Positions 1 to 10,851 of a DNA stretch of 64,000 nt are shown here, in pieces. This stretch comes from Furcasterigmium furcatum (taxonomy: Eukaryota; Ascomycota; Sordariomycetes; Glomerellales; Plectosphaerellaceae): contig BCIA01000004.1 in NCBI GenBank assembly GCA_001599815.1, positions 64,862-128,861 on the forward strand, given 5' to 3'. Under the pieces are notes generated by a model. It worked only from the letters and a program-made list of their open reading frames with translations, did no database searches and was not told where the DNA came from. Position 1 is the stretch's first letter. Each line of letters begins with the position of its first letter. The position numbers were made by a program, and so were the translations under genes.

Positions 1-331
1 GAGAAAGTTTCCGCGAGGGAATCCAAGACACCTTACTCAGGAAGAGACTATCCTACTACTAGCAGCACGACAGCGGCGCCCGTAATTGATCCTTGCTTAT
101 CTTTGTCTCCACTCAAGAACGGATTTACCCCATGGGGGACCCGACAAGCTCAGTTTCCTCTCCTAACAAGGTTCCGAGTTTCAGTTTCTAAAGGAAAGGC
201 TCATTCACCTCCCTGGTCATCCCTGTGTCTGATACCTTTAATAGCAGACAAATTCTATTCTTTCTACAAACCCAAATTTCTCCTGGAACTCATATTCTCG
301 CCCATATCCCGCCTCGGCCTCGATTCTCACC
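1..331. other. Upstream region of the amino-acid permease gene
   Basis: No gene is recognisable here. The short open frames have no family resemblance. The pyrimidine-rich stretch just before position 332 is what is usually seen upstream of fungal start codons, so this is most likely promoter and 5' UTR of the next gene. Confidence 0.5.
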
Positions 332-2116
332 ATGCCTGAACCTCTCAAGACTGAACAAAAGTCCTCAGACTTGGACATGGAAAGCATGCAACCCAATATC
401 TCCCACGCGCTCGGGACGGTTAGCGATACTCCTCACAAGATGACCATCCAACATGATGCTGTCTTTGGAGACATCACTGAAGGGGGTCCAAACTACCGCA
501 ATGTGAGTGGCAAACAGGGACGAAAACACCATAACAACAAGCCGCCCTACATCGCATATGTCTGGTCTTGCTGGACTAACGTAATCTCTGTGGCCAGGTT
601 GGATGGATCGGAACGACGGCCCTGATGATGAAGACCCAAATTGGGCTTGGGGTGCTATCTATGCCGGTTGTCTTTGGCACCTTTGGAATCATCCCTGGCA
701 ACATCGTACTCGTCATAGTCGCCGCCGTGACAACGTGGTCGAACTACATGGTCGGCGTCTTCAAGCTTAACCACCCCGAAGTGTACGGCATCGACGACGT
801 TGGTCGCATGCTCTTTGGCCGTATTGGATACGAAATCTTCGGCGCCGTATACTGTCTGAGTAAGTCGGGCACCTCCCGAATCCTTTCTCGGCGTCGTGTC
901 GAGTGCGCTTGGCATGCTGCTGGGCGATGCCTTTGGACTCTTCCCTGATCTAACTCAACGCGTCTTAGACTTCACGATGGTCAGTGGCTCGGCTATGATC
1001 AGCATCTCGGTTGCGCTCAACGCCCTCTCGGAGCACGGAGCCTGCACGGCTGTCTTCGTTGCTGTTGCGGCCATCGTGTGCTTCGTCCTCTCAAGCATCC
1101 GGACTCTAGCTCGCATCAGCGCTCTGGCTTGGATTGGGACCGCATGCATTATCACTTCTGGTGCGCTATTTTTATTCCAACCGTCCCGTTTTCTACCTCC
1201 TCTACAAGATTAGAGCTAACTGTGAATGTACCCAGTCTTCATCGTAGCTATTGCTGTCAGCCTCCAAGAACGCCCTACCGCAGCGCCGGCTACGGGAATC
1301 TGGGTATCGGACTATAAGCTGGTTAACCGTCCTTCTTTCACTGAAGCTATGTCGGCCGTATCAACGCTCATATTCACTTATGCGGGGACCGCGGCCTTCT
1401 TCAATCTAGTGGCTGAGATGCGAGAGCCCAGATTGTACACCCGGGCTCTCAGTGCCTGTCAGGTTTCTGTCACGGCTGTCTACATCGTCGTCGGCACCCT
1501 CGTGTACTACTTCTGCGGCTCTTACGTCGAGACGCCAGCCCCAGGATCAGCTGGGCCCCTGATCAAGAAGGTAGCGTATGGCATTGCGCTACCTGGGCTC
1601 ATGGTTTCATGTGTATTGTTGGCTCACGTAAGGCCTCAAGCTCTACCTCTATTCATGACATGTAATCAACTAACAAAGTACGTATGGACTTAGTTGCCCG
1701 CCAAGCACATCTTCGTCCGCATCCTCAGGGGCTCAAAACACCTCACATCAAATACCCTCACACACTGGGCTACCTGGCTGAGCTCCACTTTCGCGGTCTC
1801 GTTGTCCGCGTATCTGATCGCCAGTGGAATTCCTAACTTTGGAAGCCTCGTGGCGCTTGTCGGCGCCTCCCTATCAACGTTGCTGACTCTCCAGCCGTAC
1901 GGCGGCATGTGGTTCTATGACAACTGGCGGATGAGGGGAGAAAGTCGGACTGTCCGCTGGTGGGTCATGGCCGCCTGGAGCACCTTCATGATCGTCGGTG
2001 GCACCTTCGTCATGATCAGTGGGACCTACGGTGCCATCATGGGCATCATCGAATCTTTCCGCGAACAAGGAGGCTCTCCGGCGTGGTCCTGCAGGGACAA
2101 TTCGGGGAGCACGTAA
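332..2116 (+). CDS. AAAP-family amino-acid transporter (mtr-like)
   Basis: Exons are 332-502, 598-859, 969-1160, 1236-1627 and 1694-2116, giving 479 aa; every intron is GT-AG and the phases join cleanly. The protein is a plasma-membrane amino-acid/proton symporter of the Aa_trans (AAAP) family, similar to the Neurospora mtr neutral/aromatic amino-acid permease. A cytosolic tail of about 57 residues precedes the first membrane segment. Family signatures include KTQIGLGVLSMP in TM1, ALNALSEHGACTA, SSIRTLARIS, the loop LPAKHIFVRILR, and the C-terminal end GGSPAWSC. About 10-11 hydrophobic segments follow. It lies upstream of racemase-like and DapA-like enzymes on the same strand, which suggests it imports their substrate, but the substrate cannot be read from sequence. 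Confidence 0.9.
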
Positions 2117-2891
2117 CTTCGTCTCTTCTTCGATGCAAGTGCGAAATACTCCCTTGATTTCATCGGCTTCGCACAACATGGCAAGCTGGGGGAACACCGA
2201 GACTGTTGGTGTACGGAAACGAAACTACTGAACCGTCAATCAAGGAACTCTCAAAGAAAGAGGCAAAAGTAGGATGGCTTTGTTAGGCAAGCACATCTGT
2301 CTTAGTACCACGTATTTAGGAAATCAGCCCAGAATTATCTTTCTGGAGTGCCAGAATTACGGTCGGAAAGTGTTGTGGGTGCCTGGTGTGATGCCTGGCC
2401 TTGAACCTACTCCCCAATGGAATCAGGACATTACGCGAATTTACCTATCCACCGCTCGAGGAACCTTGATGTAACACGCTTTGTCGCAAGCGTAATAGCA
2501 AGGGGTATTCCGCGACTGGGCATTATGGGCTTGACAGCGAACTTCCTGACTCAGGGGCCGCGCTCATCAATCACGCCGGCATCGCGTCTCACCTTCCCTA
2601 GCATGTGCCTCATGATCATCAAACATTCATGATAAGGCGATACTAGTGGGCAATTAGTCTGGGGCCGATGGTGGAGCCAGCTGCTGTTGACCACGAAGGC
2701 TGATAGTCGTGGGCGCCCTGTTTCTTTTGGAAGGTTTCCGCCGCCCAATGTCAGTCCCGGACGCGCCTTTGCACAACCACAGACGCGTGCGGGCCTACTT
2801 GTGTTGGGCAATAAAGGCGAGCATCAGTGACGCCGGCCCATCTGGTTGTTGGACATCTGTCATATCTCTATTCCCCCATGACATCCACATC
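2117..2891. other. Intergenic region, permease to racemase-like gene
   Basis: No gene seen. The frame of the downstream enzyme stays open back to 2709, but that extension has no family resemblance. An AATAAAG string near 2810 may be a weak TATA-like element. The region is probably terminator plus promoter. Confidence 0.4.
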
Positions 2892-3911
2892 ATGAAGTCC
2901 CGGCGGATCATTTCCATCATTTCCTGCCACGCTGAAGGCGAGGTCGGCGACGTCATCATCGGCGGCGTGCTCGACCGGCCGGCGAAATCCATGCACGACA
3001 AGCTCGTCCACTACGTGAAGGAGCACGACGACCTGCGTATGCTACTTGTCCAAGAGCCCCGAGGTCGGCTGGAGATGAGCATGAACCTGATCGTACCACC
3101 ATGCCGCCCGGATGCCGATGCCGGGTTCCTCATCATGGGTCCCAGCGACTGGGTGCCCATGTCAGGCTCAAACACGATTTGCACGACCACTGTGCTCCTA
3201 GAGACGGGCATGCTCGAGATGAAAGAGCCCGTCACGACAGTCAGGCTAGACACCGCTGCAGGGCTAGTTGTTGCCACCGCTGAGTGCGCCGGCGGGAAGT
3301 GCAAGTCTGTCTCCCTGGACAACGTGCCCGCCTTCGTGTACGCCCTCGATATGGAGGTTGAGGTCCCCGGCGTCGGTCGCGTACTCGTGGATATAGCCTA
3401 CGGCGGCCAGTGGTACGTCGTCGCCCAAGCCACAGATCTCGAAGTCGCAGTGGAAACCGCCAACGCCGATCGCCTTATCGACCTCGGTAAGCGGTTGAAG
3501 AGCGCTGTCCAGGCCGTCTGCAACCCTACGCACCCGGAGAACCCGGCCATCTGCGGTATCAATAATGTCATCATCTCGGGGTCTCTCGTAGAGGGACCTG
3601 ACGGAGGAAAGTCGGTCAAACACACCGTCATCGTCACACCTGGCCGGCTCGACAGGAGCCCCTGCGGTACGGGCAGCTCATGCCGCCTCGCCATCTTGCA
3701 CGCCAGAAAGCTTCTAGAGGTGGGAGAGTCGATCACGTTCAAGAGCATCATTGATACGGAGTTTCACTGCCGCATCAGGGGCCAAACCAAAGTCGGCGAG
3801 TCTGAGGCGGTTCTCCCAACGATTAAGGGGAGGGCATGGATCACCGGGGAGAGGTTTGCCCACCTCGACCCAGAGGACCCGTTTCCGGGGGGCTATCTTC
3901 TTGGACAGTAG
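2892..3911 (+). CDS. Proline racemase-superfamily enzyme (hydroxyproline epimerase/dehydratase-like)
   Basis: A single-exon gene of 339 aa. I chose the ATG at 2892 because family similarity begins at once (RRIISIISCHAEGEVGDVIIGG) and the length matches the usual 310-350 aa. The fold has two active-site loops. In proline racemases these carry MCGH and SPCGTG cysteines. Here the first reads MSGSNTI, with Ser91 replacing Cys, and the second reads SPCGTG with Cys258 kept. This Ser/Cys variant occurs in a subgroup studied in bacteria as hydroxyproline epimerases or dehydratases, so a simple proline racemase is less likely. The following gene is a DapA-superfamily enzyme, which fits a hydroxyproline pathway. 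The protein is probably cytosolic, as no signal peptide is visible. Confidence 0.88.
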   Translation: MKSRRIISIISCHAEGEVGDVIIGGVLDRPAKSMHDKLVHYVKEHDDLRMLLVQEPRGRLEMSMNLIVPPCRPDADAGFLIMGPSDWVPMSGSNTICTTTVLLETGMLEMKEPVTTVRLDTAAGLVVATAECAGGKCKSVSLDNVPAFVYALDMEVEVPGVGRVLVDIAYGGQWYVVAQATDLEVAVETANADRLIDLGKRLKSAVQAVCNPTHPENPAICGINNVIISGSLVEGPDGGKSVKHTVIVTPGRLDRSPCGTGSSCRLAILHARKLLEVGESITFKSIIDTEFHCRIRGQTKVGESEAVLPTIKGRAWITGERFAHLDPEDPFPGGYLLGQ

Positions 3912-4547
3912 AAAAAGAAACAAATACATGGAAATTTAACTATCTGGTGTTCCGAGTCTGACTTGGACGATCGAGACATTGACTCCCCTGAGAGAAAAGC
4001 TGTGAAGCAAGCCACATGCATCCAAGCTGCCCGGGCCTCCGTCATTGCACAACCAAGGGTGTTTGGTAACCCACCCACCGTCATGAACTCCTCCGCCAAG
4101 ATCTGAAACAGGGTGCTAGAGTGCTCCTTGCCATAGCCCCTGCCCGGGTGGTATTGATGCATGGCAATAATGCTACTACGTAGGTAGTAGCACGAAGGTA
4201 GGCCATCCCGAGAGCCCTCCCCGCCTCCCGGTTCCAGAAGGGGAAGGCCACCGCCGGACCCCACTTTCAAACTCCGCCGATCTCCGGCGACGATGCCCGG
4301 GACGGGAGCACTCAAGCGGGGTCAACATCTTTCGCCCAAGACAGCATGTCACCCCTCGCCGGGGCATGCATGATACACCAATATCCGGGAGTGCCCCAAC
4401 GTATAACTTTACAGCCCTTCCCTCAGCTACAACACCCATCCTACACCTACCCATTTGATGAACCACCAAGCAACCCGCCCCGAGATTGATCATCCCAGCC
4501 CGCCGTCCTCAACAACTTGCACACCTCGTATAGTCTCAACCATCACC
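3912..4547. other. Intergenic region, racemase-like to DapA-like gene
   Basis: About 640 bp with no recognisable gene. The end of the region is C/T-rich and contains CACC directly before the ATG at 4548, as in a typical fungal promoter and 5' UTR. Confidence 0.4.
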
Positions 4548-5456
4548 ATGTCTCCCTCTCAGCTCCGCGGCATCATGGTCGCCTTGGTCACACCCTTCCT
4601 CCCGGACGGCAGCGGTATTGACCGGCCTGCTCTTGATGCCCATATCAACCGCCTCATAGATGCCGGTGTCCATGGTCTCGTTCCCGGCGGCAGTACTGGC
4701 GAGTTCACCGCCCTTTCCGATGAAGAGCGTCGCATCCTTCTCGAGCAGACCATCGCCTCCGCCGCCGGCCGCGTGCCTGTCATTGCTGGTATCGGTGATC
4801 TCACCACCGCTAGGACCTCCGCCCATGCCCGCCACGCCGCCTCCGCAGGCGCCGCCGCGGTCATGGTCGTACCCCCTTTTTACGACGCGCTCACGCTCCC
4901 CGAGCTGCGCGCCCATCTCTCCGAGATCCACGAAGCAGCCGGCCCCGACGTCCCCATCATGTACTACAACATCCCCTCTGCATCTGGCATCACTCTCTCG
5001 CCCGCCGACATGGCCTCTCTCAGCGATGTCGGTGCACTCTACCTCAAGGACACATCGGGCAACGGCCCTGCCCTGACGGAGCTCATCTTCAGCCCAGCGG
5101 TCAGCGACAAGATCACCGCCTTCAATGGCTGGGACACCTTGACCTTCTATGGCCTCGCCGCCGGCGCCAAGGGCTCGGTCTGGGGTGCTACAAACATTAT
5201 TCCCGAGCTCTCCGTCGCCCTCTGGGACACAGTTGCCGAGAGGGGCGACCTCAAAAAGGGACGCGAGCTCTGGGCCAAGATTTTCCCAATCTGCAAGTTT
5301 CTCGAGTCCCACAACTACGCCGCCGCTGTCAAAACGGGTATGGAGCTGCGTGGCTGGGCCACCGGCGGTCTGCGCAAGCCCTTTGCTCTGCAGCAGGGCA
5401 AGGAGCGGGAGGAGCTGGCGGCGCTGCTCAGCAACGCGGGAGTGAAGCTGGCGTGA
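4548..5456 (+). CDS. DapA/N-acetylneuraminate lyase-superfamily aldolase or deaminase
   Basis: A single-exon gene of 302 aa, starting at CACCATG. It is a class I, Schiff-base (beta/alpha)8 enzyme. The PGGSTGEF loop (about residues 45-52) matches the family GxxGE motif, Tyr140 lies in MYYNIP, and Lys167 in YLKDTSG is the Schiff-base lysine. In true dihydrodipicolinate synthases the YNVPSRTG motif has an arginine that binds the aspartate semialdehyde carboxylate; here it reads YNIPSASG, so the arginine is absent. Filamentous fungi make lysine through aminoadipate and do not need DHDPS, so a catabolic role is likely. In bacteria, relatives act as Pyr4H2C deaminase in hydroxyproline breakdown or as keto-deoxy-sugar acid aldolases. 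The pairing with the racemase-like gene favours the former, as inference. Confidence 0.9.
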   Translation: MSPSQLRGIMVALVTPFLPDGSGIDRPALDAHINRLIDAGVHGLVPGGSTGEFTALSDEERRILLEQTIASAAGRVPVIAGIGDLTTARTSAHARHAASAGAAAVMVVPPFYDALTLPELRAHLSEIHEAAGPDVPIMYYNIPSASGITLSPADMASLSDVGALYLKDTSGNGPALTELIFSPAVSDKITAFNGWDTLTFYGLAAGAKGSVWGATNIIPELSVALWDTVAERGDLKKGRELWAKIFPICKFLESHNYAAAVKTGMELRGWATGGLRKPFALQQGKEREELAALLSNAGVKLA

Positions 5457-5531
5457 GTGGGTATGCATTCCAAGAGAATAAAGTGGCCAAAAGATAAAGA
5501 TAGATGCTATGTAAAATGCGAATCATACATT

Positions 5532-7912
5532 TCATCCTGGATTGGGAGTCCCAGGCATGAGCAGCTCCGGCCAGCTGAATGTCCAGTCCCCCGTCTGCCT
5601 GCGCCGCTCCCACACAGCCGCGGCCACCTCGCTGGGTTTCCGGGGGCTCGAGAGTATAATGCCTACGTAGTCCGTCTTCCGGAGGTACTCGGCCGCCTTT
5701 TCCTGGAGTTCTTCCGTCGCTGCCTCGCATCCCACAATGAAGCTACACCATGCAACACTCGACGCAAAGTCCTGGTCCTGGAGAAATACGTCCAGGCACG
5801 GCTCCAAGTATTCTAGAGCCTTGCATACCGCGTTCTGCACGATCATGGCACTCATTCTGTAAATCCGCCGGTAAAAGTAAACGATAATGCTCTGGTGCAT
5901 CGCCATGATCATGCACCGTGTCTGCGGGTGCTCCCAGAGGCTCGTGTCTGGGCTTATGAGGTTGCCAGGGCGTCCCGGTCCAGCAGGCAGGTTGGTCGTA
6001 GTCTCAATCGTGTACGACCAAATGTTTTGCTCCAAGGTCTTAATGTGCCGCGACAGCGCCGAGGACACGACAGGGTTGATAGCAGCCATGGCGTCCAGCT
6101 CGGGCCTGCTGTTGGCAAGACTGAGCGTCTGCGACAGGAGCGTCACCAGCGACTCAGGCAAGCCATAAATGTCGGGATATAGTGTTGCCGGCCAGCTCCC
6201 GGATATCGTCAGGTGTATGTCAGTGTACCCGATATCCGGGGGCTTCTCCTGCTTCAGGTCCAAGTCGGTTCCCAGGAACTCTTCGCGGACATTGAAGTTG
6301 CGGAAGCCCATCTGTTTGATGACTGCACCAGCGACGGGCGGATCTAGTATGGCGGCATGGGCTGACATCGCAGTCGGTTGCCGGGTGCTCTCCGCCAGGA
6401 CTCGTATGTGAGTGTACATGTGATGGAGCATACGGACATTGAAAGACTTTCGGATCGGGAAGCCTCGGAGCTGGATCAAGCGTTGTGCGTCTGCGAGAAG
6501 CGCATTCATAGCAGATGATCCAAGGAAGGGGACCTGCGGGTGTCTGTCAGCGTTGGCCCAAGAAGTTGAACCTGCCGATGCAGGCGTATAATCTCTCAGA
6601 GTCTCACCGAAACCATGCCGGTGGCAAGCAGGCCTGTGAGCAGTTCGGTATACTCAGCCTGTTGGTCCCCCTCGAACTCATACTTGAGCGCCCTTTTGAG
6701 GTGTTCTCTGGCCTGAGCTTGATGAGTATCGGCCAGTTCCGTCCACTTATTTGCCGAGGAGCCATCCAACCCGGAGTACTGTCCGAGATGGAGGGCAGCC
6801 TGGGCCAGAAGGCTGAAAAAGATGCTGCAGCGGGTATGCGACGCGGTGTTCCACAGCGACAGCTCCGCAAACGTCTCCAGTGCCCGGGGCAGGATAAGGA
6901 GCTTCCACGGCGAGATCCTCGCGGCCATCTGCGGCACGGCCGACTCGAGGACACGCTCCTTGTAGAAGCGCAGGAGGGGTGCAGCTGAAGGGGGGAGGGT
7001 GATTGAGATGCCGTGCCTATTGCTAATCGCGGGCATCGGCATCTCTGCGGGCAGATAGGACCAGCGCGGTTCTGGACTGGGCACGCGAGAGGATCCCCGG
7101 GAGGAAATCCGGCACTGAGGGTTCGACTGATAGAGCTGGGCAAATGCATCGTCGCTTGCGACGAGGGGCGTCCGAGGGGTTCTCGGAGGGGAGTAAAGAT
7201 GAAGATGGTCCGCGGCGCTCATGCAGTTGTCGAGAAGTTCAAGTGTGACAGAAGAGTTGTCGCCCTCTATCCAAGTGTGATCCAGTACGATAGACAGCCC
7301 AGGGTCGATCAGAGATGACGCATCAATATCGTAGGGGTGGTGTTGTGCAGCAGTCGCCCAGTCCGGGGCGGGGCACAGTTCGAGGTCGACTTCCTCGATG
7401 CTCTCGGCATCGGGTCCTGGTGATGGCGGCGTCGGAGTATCAGCTACCACCGAGGATGCAGGTTTGAACACGCCAAAGGGACCCTCGAGATGGCACGAGA
7501 GGCCCGGGTCTTCCGTAGCATCAACGAGTTGCAATGCGGCCGAGGTCGACCGGGACCCGAGGCTTTCGACAAGCTCTTGGCTCATGGCGCTCCGGGCAGC
7601 CTCGGTGAAGAGCGGGTAGCGGTAGGACGCCGCACGGTGACTACCCAAGCCGGGTGCATGGCTGCCTTCAACAGCCTGGGAAGACAAGAAGCTGATGCTG
7701 CCATCGGCGGCCGATTCCGACACCCATAGCAGGCGGGCCTCGTACCCCCTGCATTCAAGGTTGAGCCGGAGACAGGTTGAGCAGGTCGGGCGGGCCTCGT
7801 CGCACTTGAGATGGCGACTACGACAGGTGCGGCAGCCTGTGAAGGTCCTGGAACGTGGCTGGCCCTGCCGGCCATGCTTGTCTGTGGGGGGTCGTGACCT
7901 GGGCTCCATCAT
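5532..7912 (-). CDS. Zn2Cys6 fungal transcription factor with C-terminal Fungal_trans_2-like region
   Basis: Exons on the minus strand are 7912-6608 and 6533-5532, with a 74-nt intron (6534-6607), giving 768 aa. The binuclear zinc cluster lies at about residues 27-54 with spacing C-x2-C-x6-C-x6-C-x2-C-x6-C (CRTCRSRHLKC, then CSTC and C). A long helical middle and C-terminal region with no charged repeats resembles the Fungal_trans_2 (acr-2/Pro1-like) class. The frame is open upstream to 8107; I prefer the ATG at 7912 because the zinc cluster then sits near the N terminus, as usual. It is convergent with the DapA-like gene (75 bp apart) and may control that locus, but the target is not shown by sequence. 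Confidence 0.88.
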
Positions 7913-8673
7913 GATGTCTCGTTTCGGAAAGTGGTCCAAGACAGCGCGGACAGGGGAGGTAAGAGAGGAGGGAGAATCAATAAGACCTGGCTGGGGCCGT
8001 GTGTATTGGATTTCGATGAGCCGGTGACTGCATGCTGGGCACATCAGACATGGTCCGACTTGCCTCGGAGGGGAAGAGCCGGGGAGGTGGATGGACTGGA
8101 CTTCCAACTTGGAACTTCAAGCTGGATGGGAGTTTGGGCTCGTGGCTCTTTTCGCGCACCCAACAGATGGATCGGGAAGGTTTCCGCGGCCGATCTCGGT
8201 GCGGTTGTTTAGCCCGGGGGCTCGATTCTCCGCGCTGAACAGATTTGGACTCGTGGTATTGTCACTTTTGTCCCGTCCCAGCACTAATTAGCAGCCACAC
8301 GCGACGCGCTCGGCGCGGATCGGTTCGGCCGACCTTAAAGCAGCGGGCCGCTATTTTCGACTTGACTCGACTAGTGCTGTCGAGGGATTAGGAAGGCGAG
8401 AAAGAAGGCGATCACGCAGAACATCCGCCCGTCCTCTTGAAGCGGGACGTTGGAATCAGTCCTTCGAATGAATTCAGCAGGTGTGCGCGTCGAGATTCCC
8501 AACGATGAATGCGCTCCAGTGTTCGCCTAGTGAGATCGGGAGGGGTAATGGAAAAAGGGAGGGGTCTCATGCCGTCTGCCAACTCGGGTCCTGCAACCAA
8601 CAACTTCTGCTTGAATCTTGACTGACAGTTGTCACACCAATACCACAAAGAACCTCTTCTTTCGACCGCCATC
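7913..8673. other. Divergent promoter region, Zn2Cys6 regulator / SDR enzyme
   Basis: About 760 bp between two divergent genes; no gene recognised. It holds both promoters. It contains several GATTGG/CGGG-like short strings but nothing decisive. Confidence 0.4.
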
Positions 8674-9878
8674 ATGGCCAGAATATTTCTGTGGGCACTC
8701 CTCGTAGCTTCAGGTCCCCTGACCACGACGTCTAACGCAGTCCAGGACAGGGGCCACGGGCTACATCGGCGGCGAGGTCATCCAACAGCTCGCCAAGGCC
8801 AGCCCTGCCCACCAAATCAGAGCCCTCGTACGCGATGTCACGAAGGCTCAAGCCGTGGCCAATGTCTCCGCCCGAATTGAGATCGTACACGGTGATCTCG
8901 ATGACACTGACATCATCACCAAGGAGGCGCTTGAGGCGGACCTGGTCCTGCGTGACTCTTCCCCTGCTTCACCCCTTCTCATCTATCGCTGATCAAACGC
9001 TGATATTGATGTCCAGACCTCGCCGCAACCGGCCACCTAAAGAGCGTTGAAGCCATCTACCAGGGCCTGAGCAAGCCCCAGACACCCCAGAAGCCGAGGC
9101 ACTGGATCCAGATCTCAGGGGCAACCGCTCTGGCGGCCGCCGAGCTCGCCGACCGAAACCGCGTGCCCGGATCTGCAAGCGACGTTGTCTTCAACGATGT
9201 TACTAGGCTTGAGGACATACGCGCCCTCCTCCGGGCACACCCGGGGCGGGCGGTGGACAACTTCCTGCTTTCGGCTGGGCAGCGGGCTCCTGCAGTCAAG
9301 ACGGCACTGATTTTCGGGCCCATCATTTACGGCGAGGGCACAGGTCCTGTGAATCAGCGCAGTGTCCAGATCCCGTCGCTCGCGAAGGCGACGCTACAGA
9401 GAAATCACGGACTCCAGGTTGGGTCTGGCCTCAGCCGTTGGGGCAACATTCACGTCGCTGACCTGGGCCGGTTGATCGTGGGTCTGACCGAGGCCGCAGT
9501 CCAGAGGCCAGAGGACGACAACCTCTGGGGCCAGAATGGGCTCTACCTGGCCGGGGTGGGTGAGATGGTATGTTCTGGCCGGACTCCGCTTCACTGACAC
9601 ATCTAATTACTGGCATCCAGTCCTTCGGCGAGATCTCCAAGCGGGTGGCGGCCGCGGCGCGGGACCTCAAGCTAGCAGAAGGCAACCATGTCGATGAGGT
9701 GCAGGGCGACGAAGCGAACACCCTGCTACCGCATGGCAACGCGCTTTTTGGGACCAACGCGAGGGGTAAGCCCGGCAGGGCCACCCTATTTCTGGGCTGG
9801 GCTCCAACAGAGGCTGGTATTGAGAAAGAGATTCCTCGCGCGGTTGTGTCTGAGGCAAAGCTGCTAGAGCTCCTCTAG
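8674..9878 (+). CDS. Extended SDR / NAD(P)-dependent epimerase-like protein
   Basis: Exons are 8674-8690, 8746-8951, 9017-9567 and 9621-9878, giving 343 aa. The 17-nt first exon is set by the nucleotide-binding motif: joining at 8690/8746 gives MARIFLTGATGYIGGEV, a clean Rossmann TGxxGxxG start. Downstream are HGDLDD, the motif VLHLAATGH, ISGATAL, and a C-terminal half with an epimerase/NmrA-like layout (FGPIIYGEG, WGNIHVADLGRLIVGL). It probably acts as a cytosolic NAD(P)H-binding oxidoreductase or epimerase-like protein; the catalytic YxxxK is not obvious, so it could be a non-catalytic NmrA-type sensor. It is divergent from the regulator upstream. The substrate is unknown. Confidence 0.85.
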
Positions 9879-10851
9879 GAGTTGGACAGCATATGACTTT
9901 CCAAGTACCAATCAGGCAATTCAGGTTCAGTTCTGCACACGAGGTTCTGCAGCTGATTACGCTATTGACCACATTGCACAATCGGTCAAATTGTATTTCT
10001 TGAAAGAGTATTCTAGGCGAGACACCGCCAAATCTGAGAAATGGCGTTTCATAGCAGCACGATCAACACAGACTGGGCGCGGCGGAAGTCCACAGTGGTC
10101 GACGCAGGTTGCTGACTGTTAGACAGCTGCAAAGCGAGGATAGGTGGACGCTGATGGGCCGACGAATAATATGGACGATCCGGGACTTCTGGGTATGTTT
10201 CTGAGTACTATTATTGCTACCACTTAATGAGATGATCGAGAAACTGGTTTTGTAGTCCTTGAATATTTCACAGTTCAGAAAGGGCTTGGTCGCCGATGTC
10301 GTTCCCCTGGGGCGGAGTAGAGGGGCCACCTTGATGCCGAGGGTCGATTTGGCTGCCGATGATAATCACGAGCTCAGCAAGTGTCTATTTCCATCCGCGA
10401 AAACGAGACGAGAGAGTATCTGAGCCCCCCATGTCTTGACTAGGAGTTTGGTCAAGGTGCTTATTCCGAGGGCGGATGTGTTGTCAAGAAACCCCCAGAC
10501 GAGTCCAGTCCTGTTCGGGCGGTAGCCGTCCCTGTACGCGGACAGGCCCTGAGTAATGCCCGTCATAGCACCAGCGAAATTGGCTAGCTGGCGTTCCAGC
10601 GACATGCGACTGATTGGTTATCGGCTAGATCGGTCGCTTCATGCATGCACCCCAAGCGACTTGGACTCGCGGCATGTATACCACACATGCGCTCATAGTC
10701 CTATATGCTTCAGTCCCCCGCAGATGAAATCATGTATAAAAGCGCAGCTTAAAGTGTGTGGGGACGACAGTTCTTCTCGTCTCATTTGTTCCGTGCTACA
10801 GCAGTCCCCAGATACTTAAAGACCCTCCAAACACATTCCCGCTACTCAACC
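9879..10851. other. Intergenic region with promoter of the MDR gene
   Basis: Just under 1 kb with no recognised gene. A minus-strand 79-aa frame at 10366-10605 and others like it show no family resemblance. A good TATA box lies at 10735, described separately. Confidence 0.4.
10735..10741 (+). promoter_or_regulatory. TATA box upstream of the MDR gene
   Basis: TATAAAA lies 117 bp before the ATG at 10852, with a C/T-rich leader between them. It is a perfect TATA consensus in the right place for the reductase gene. Confidence 0.55.

Noticed and set aside
4536..5468. 310-aa minus-strand open frame
   Set aside because: Antisense shadow of the DapA-like gene, an effect of GC-rich third positions.
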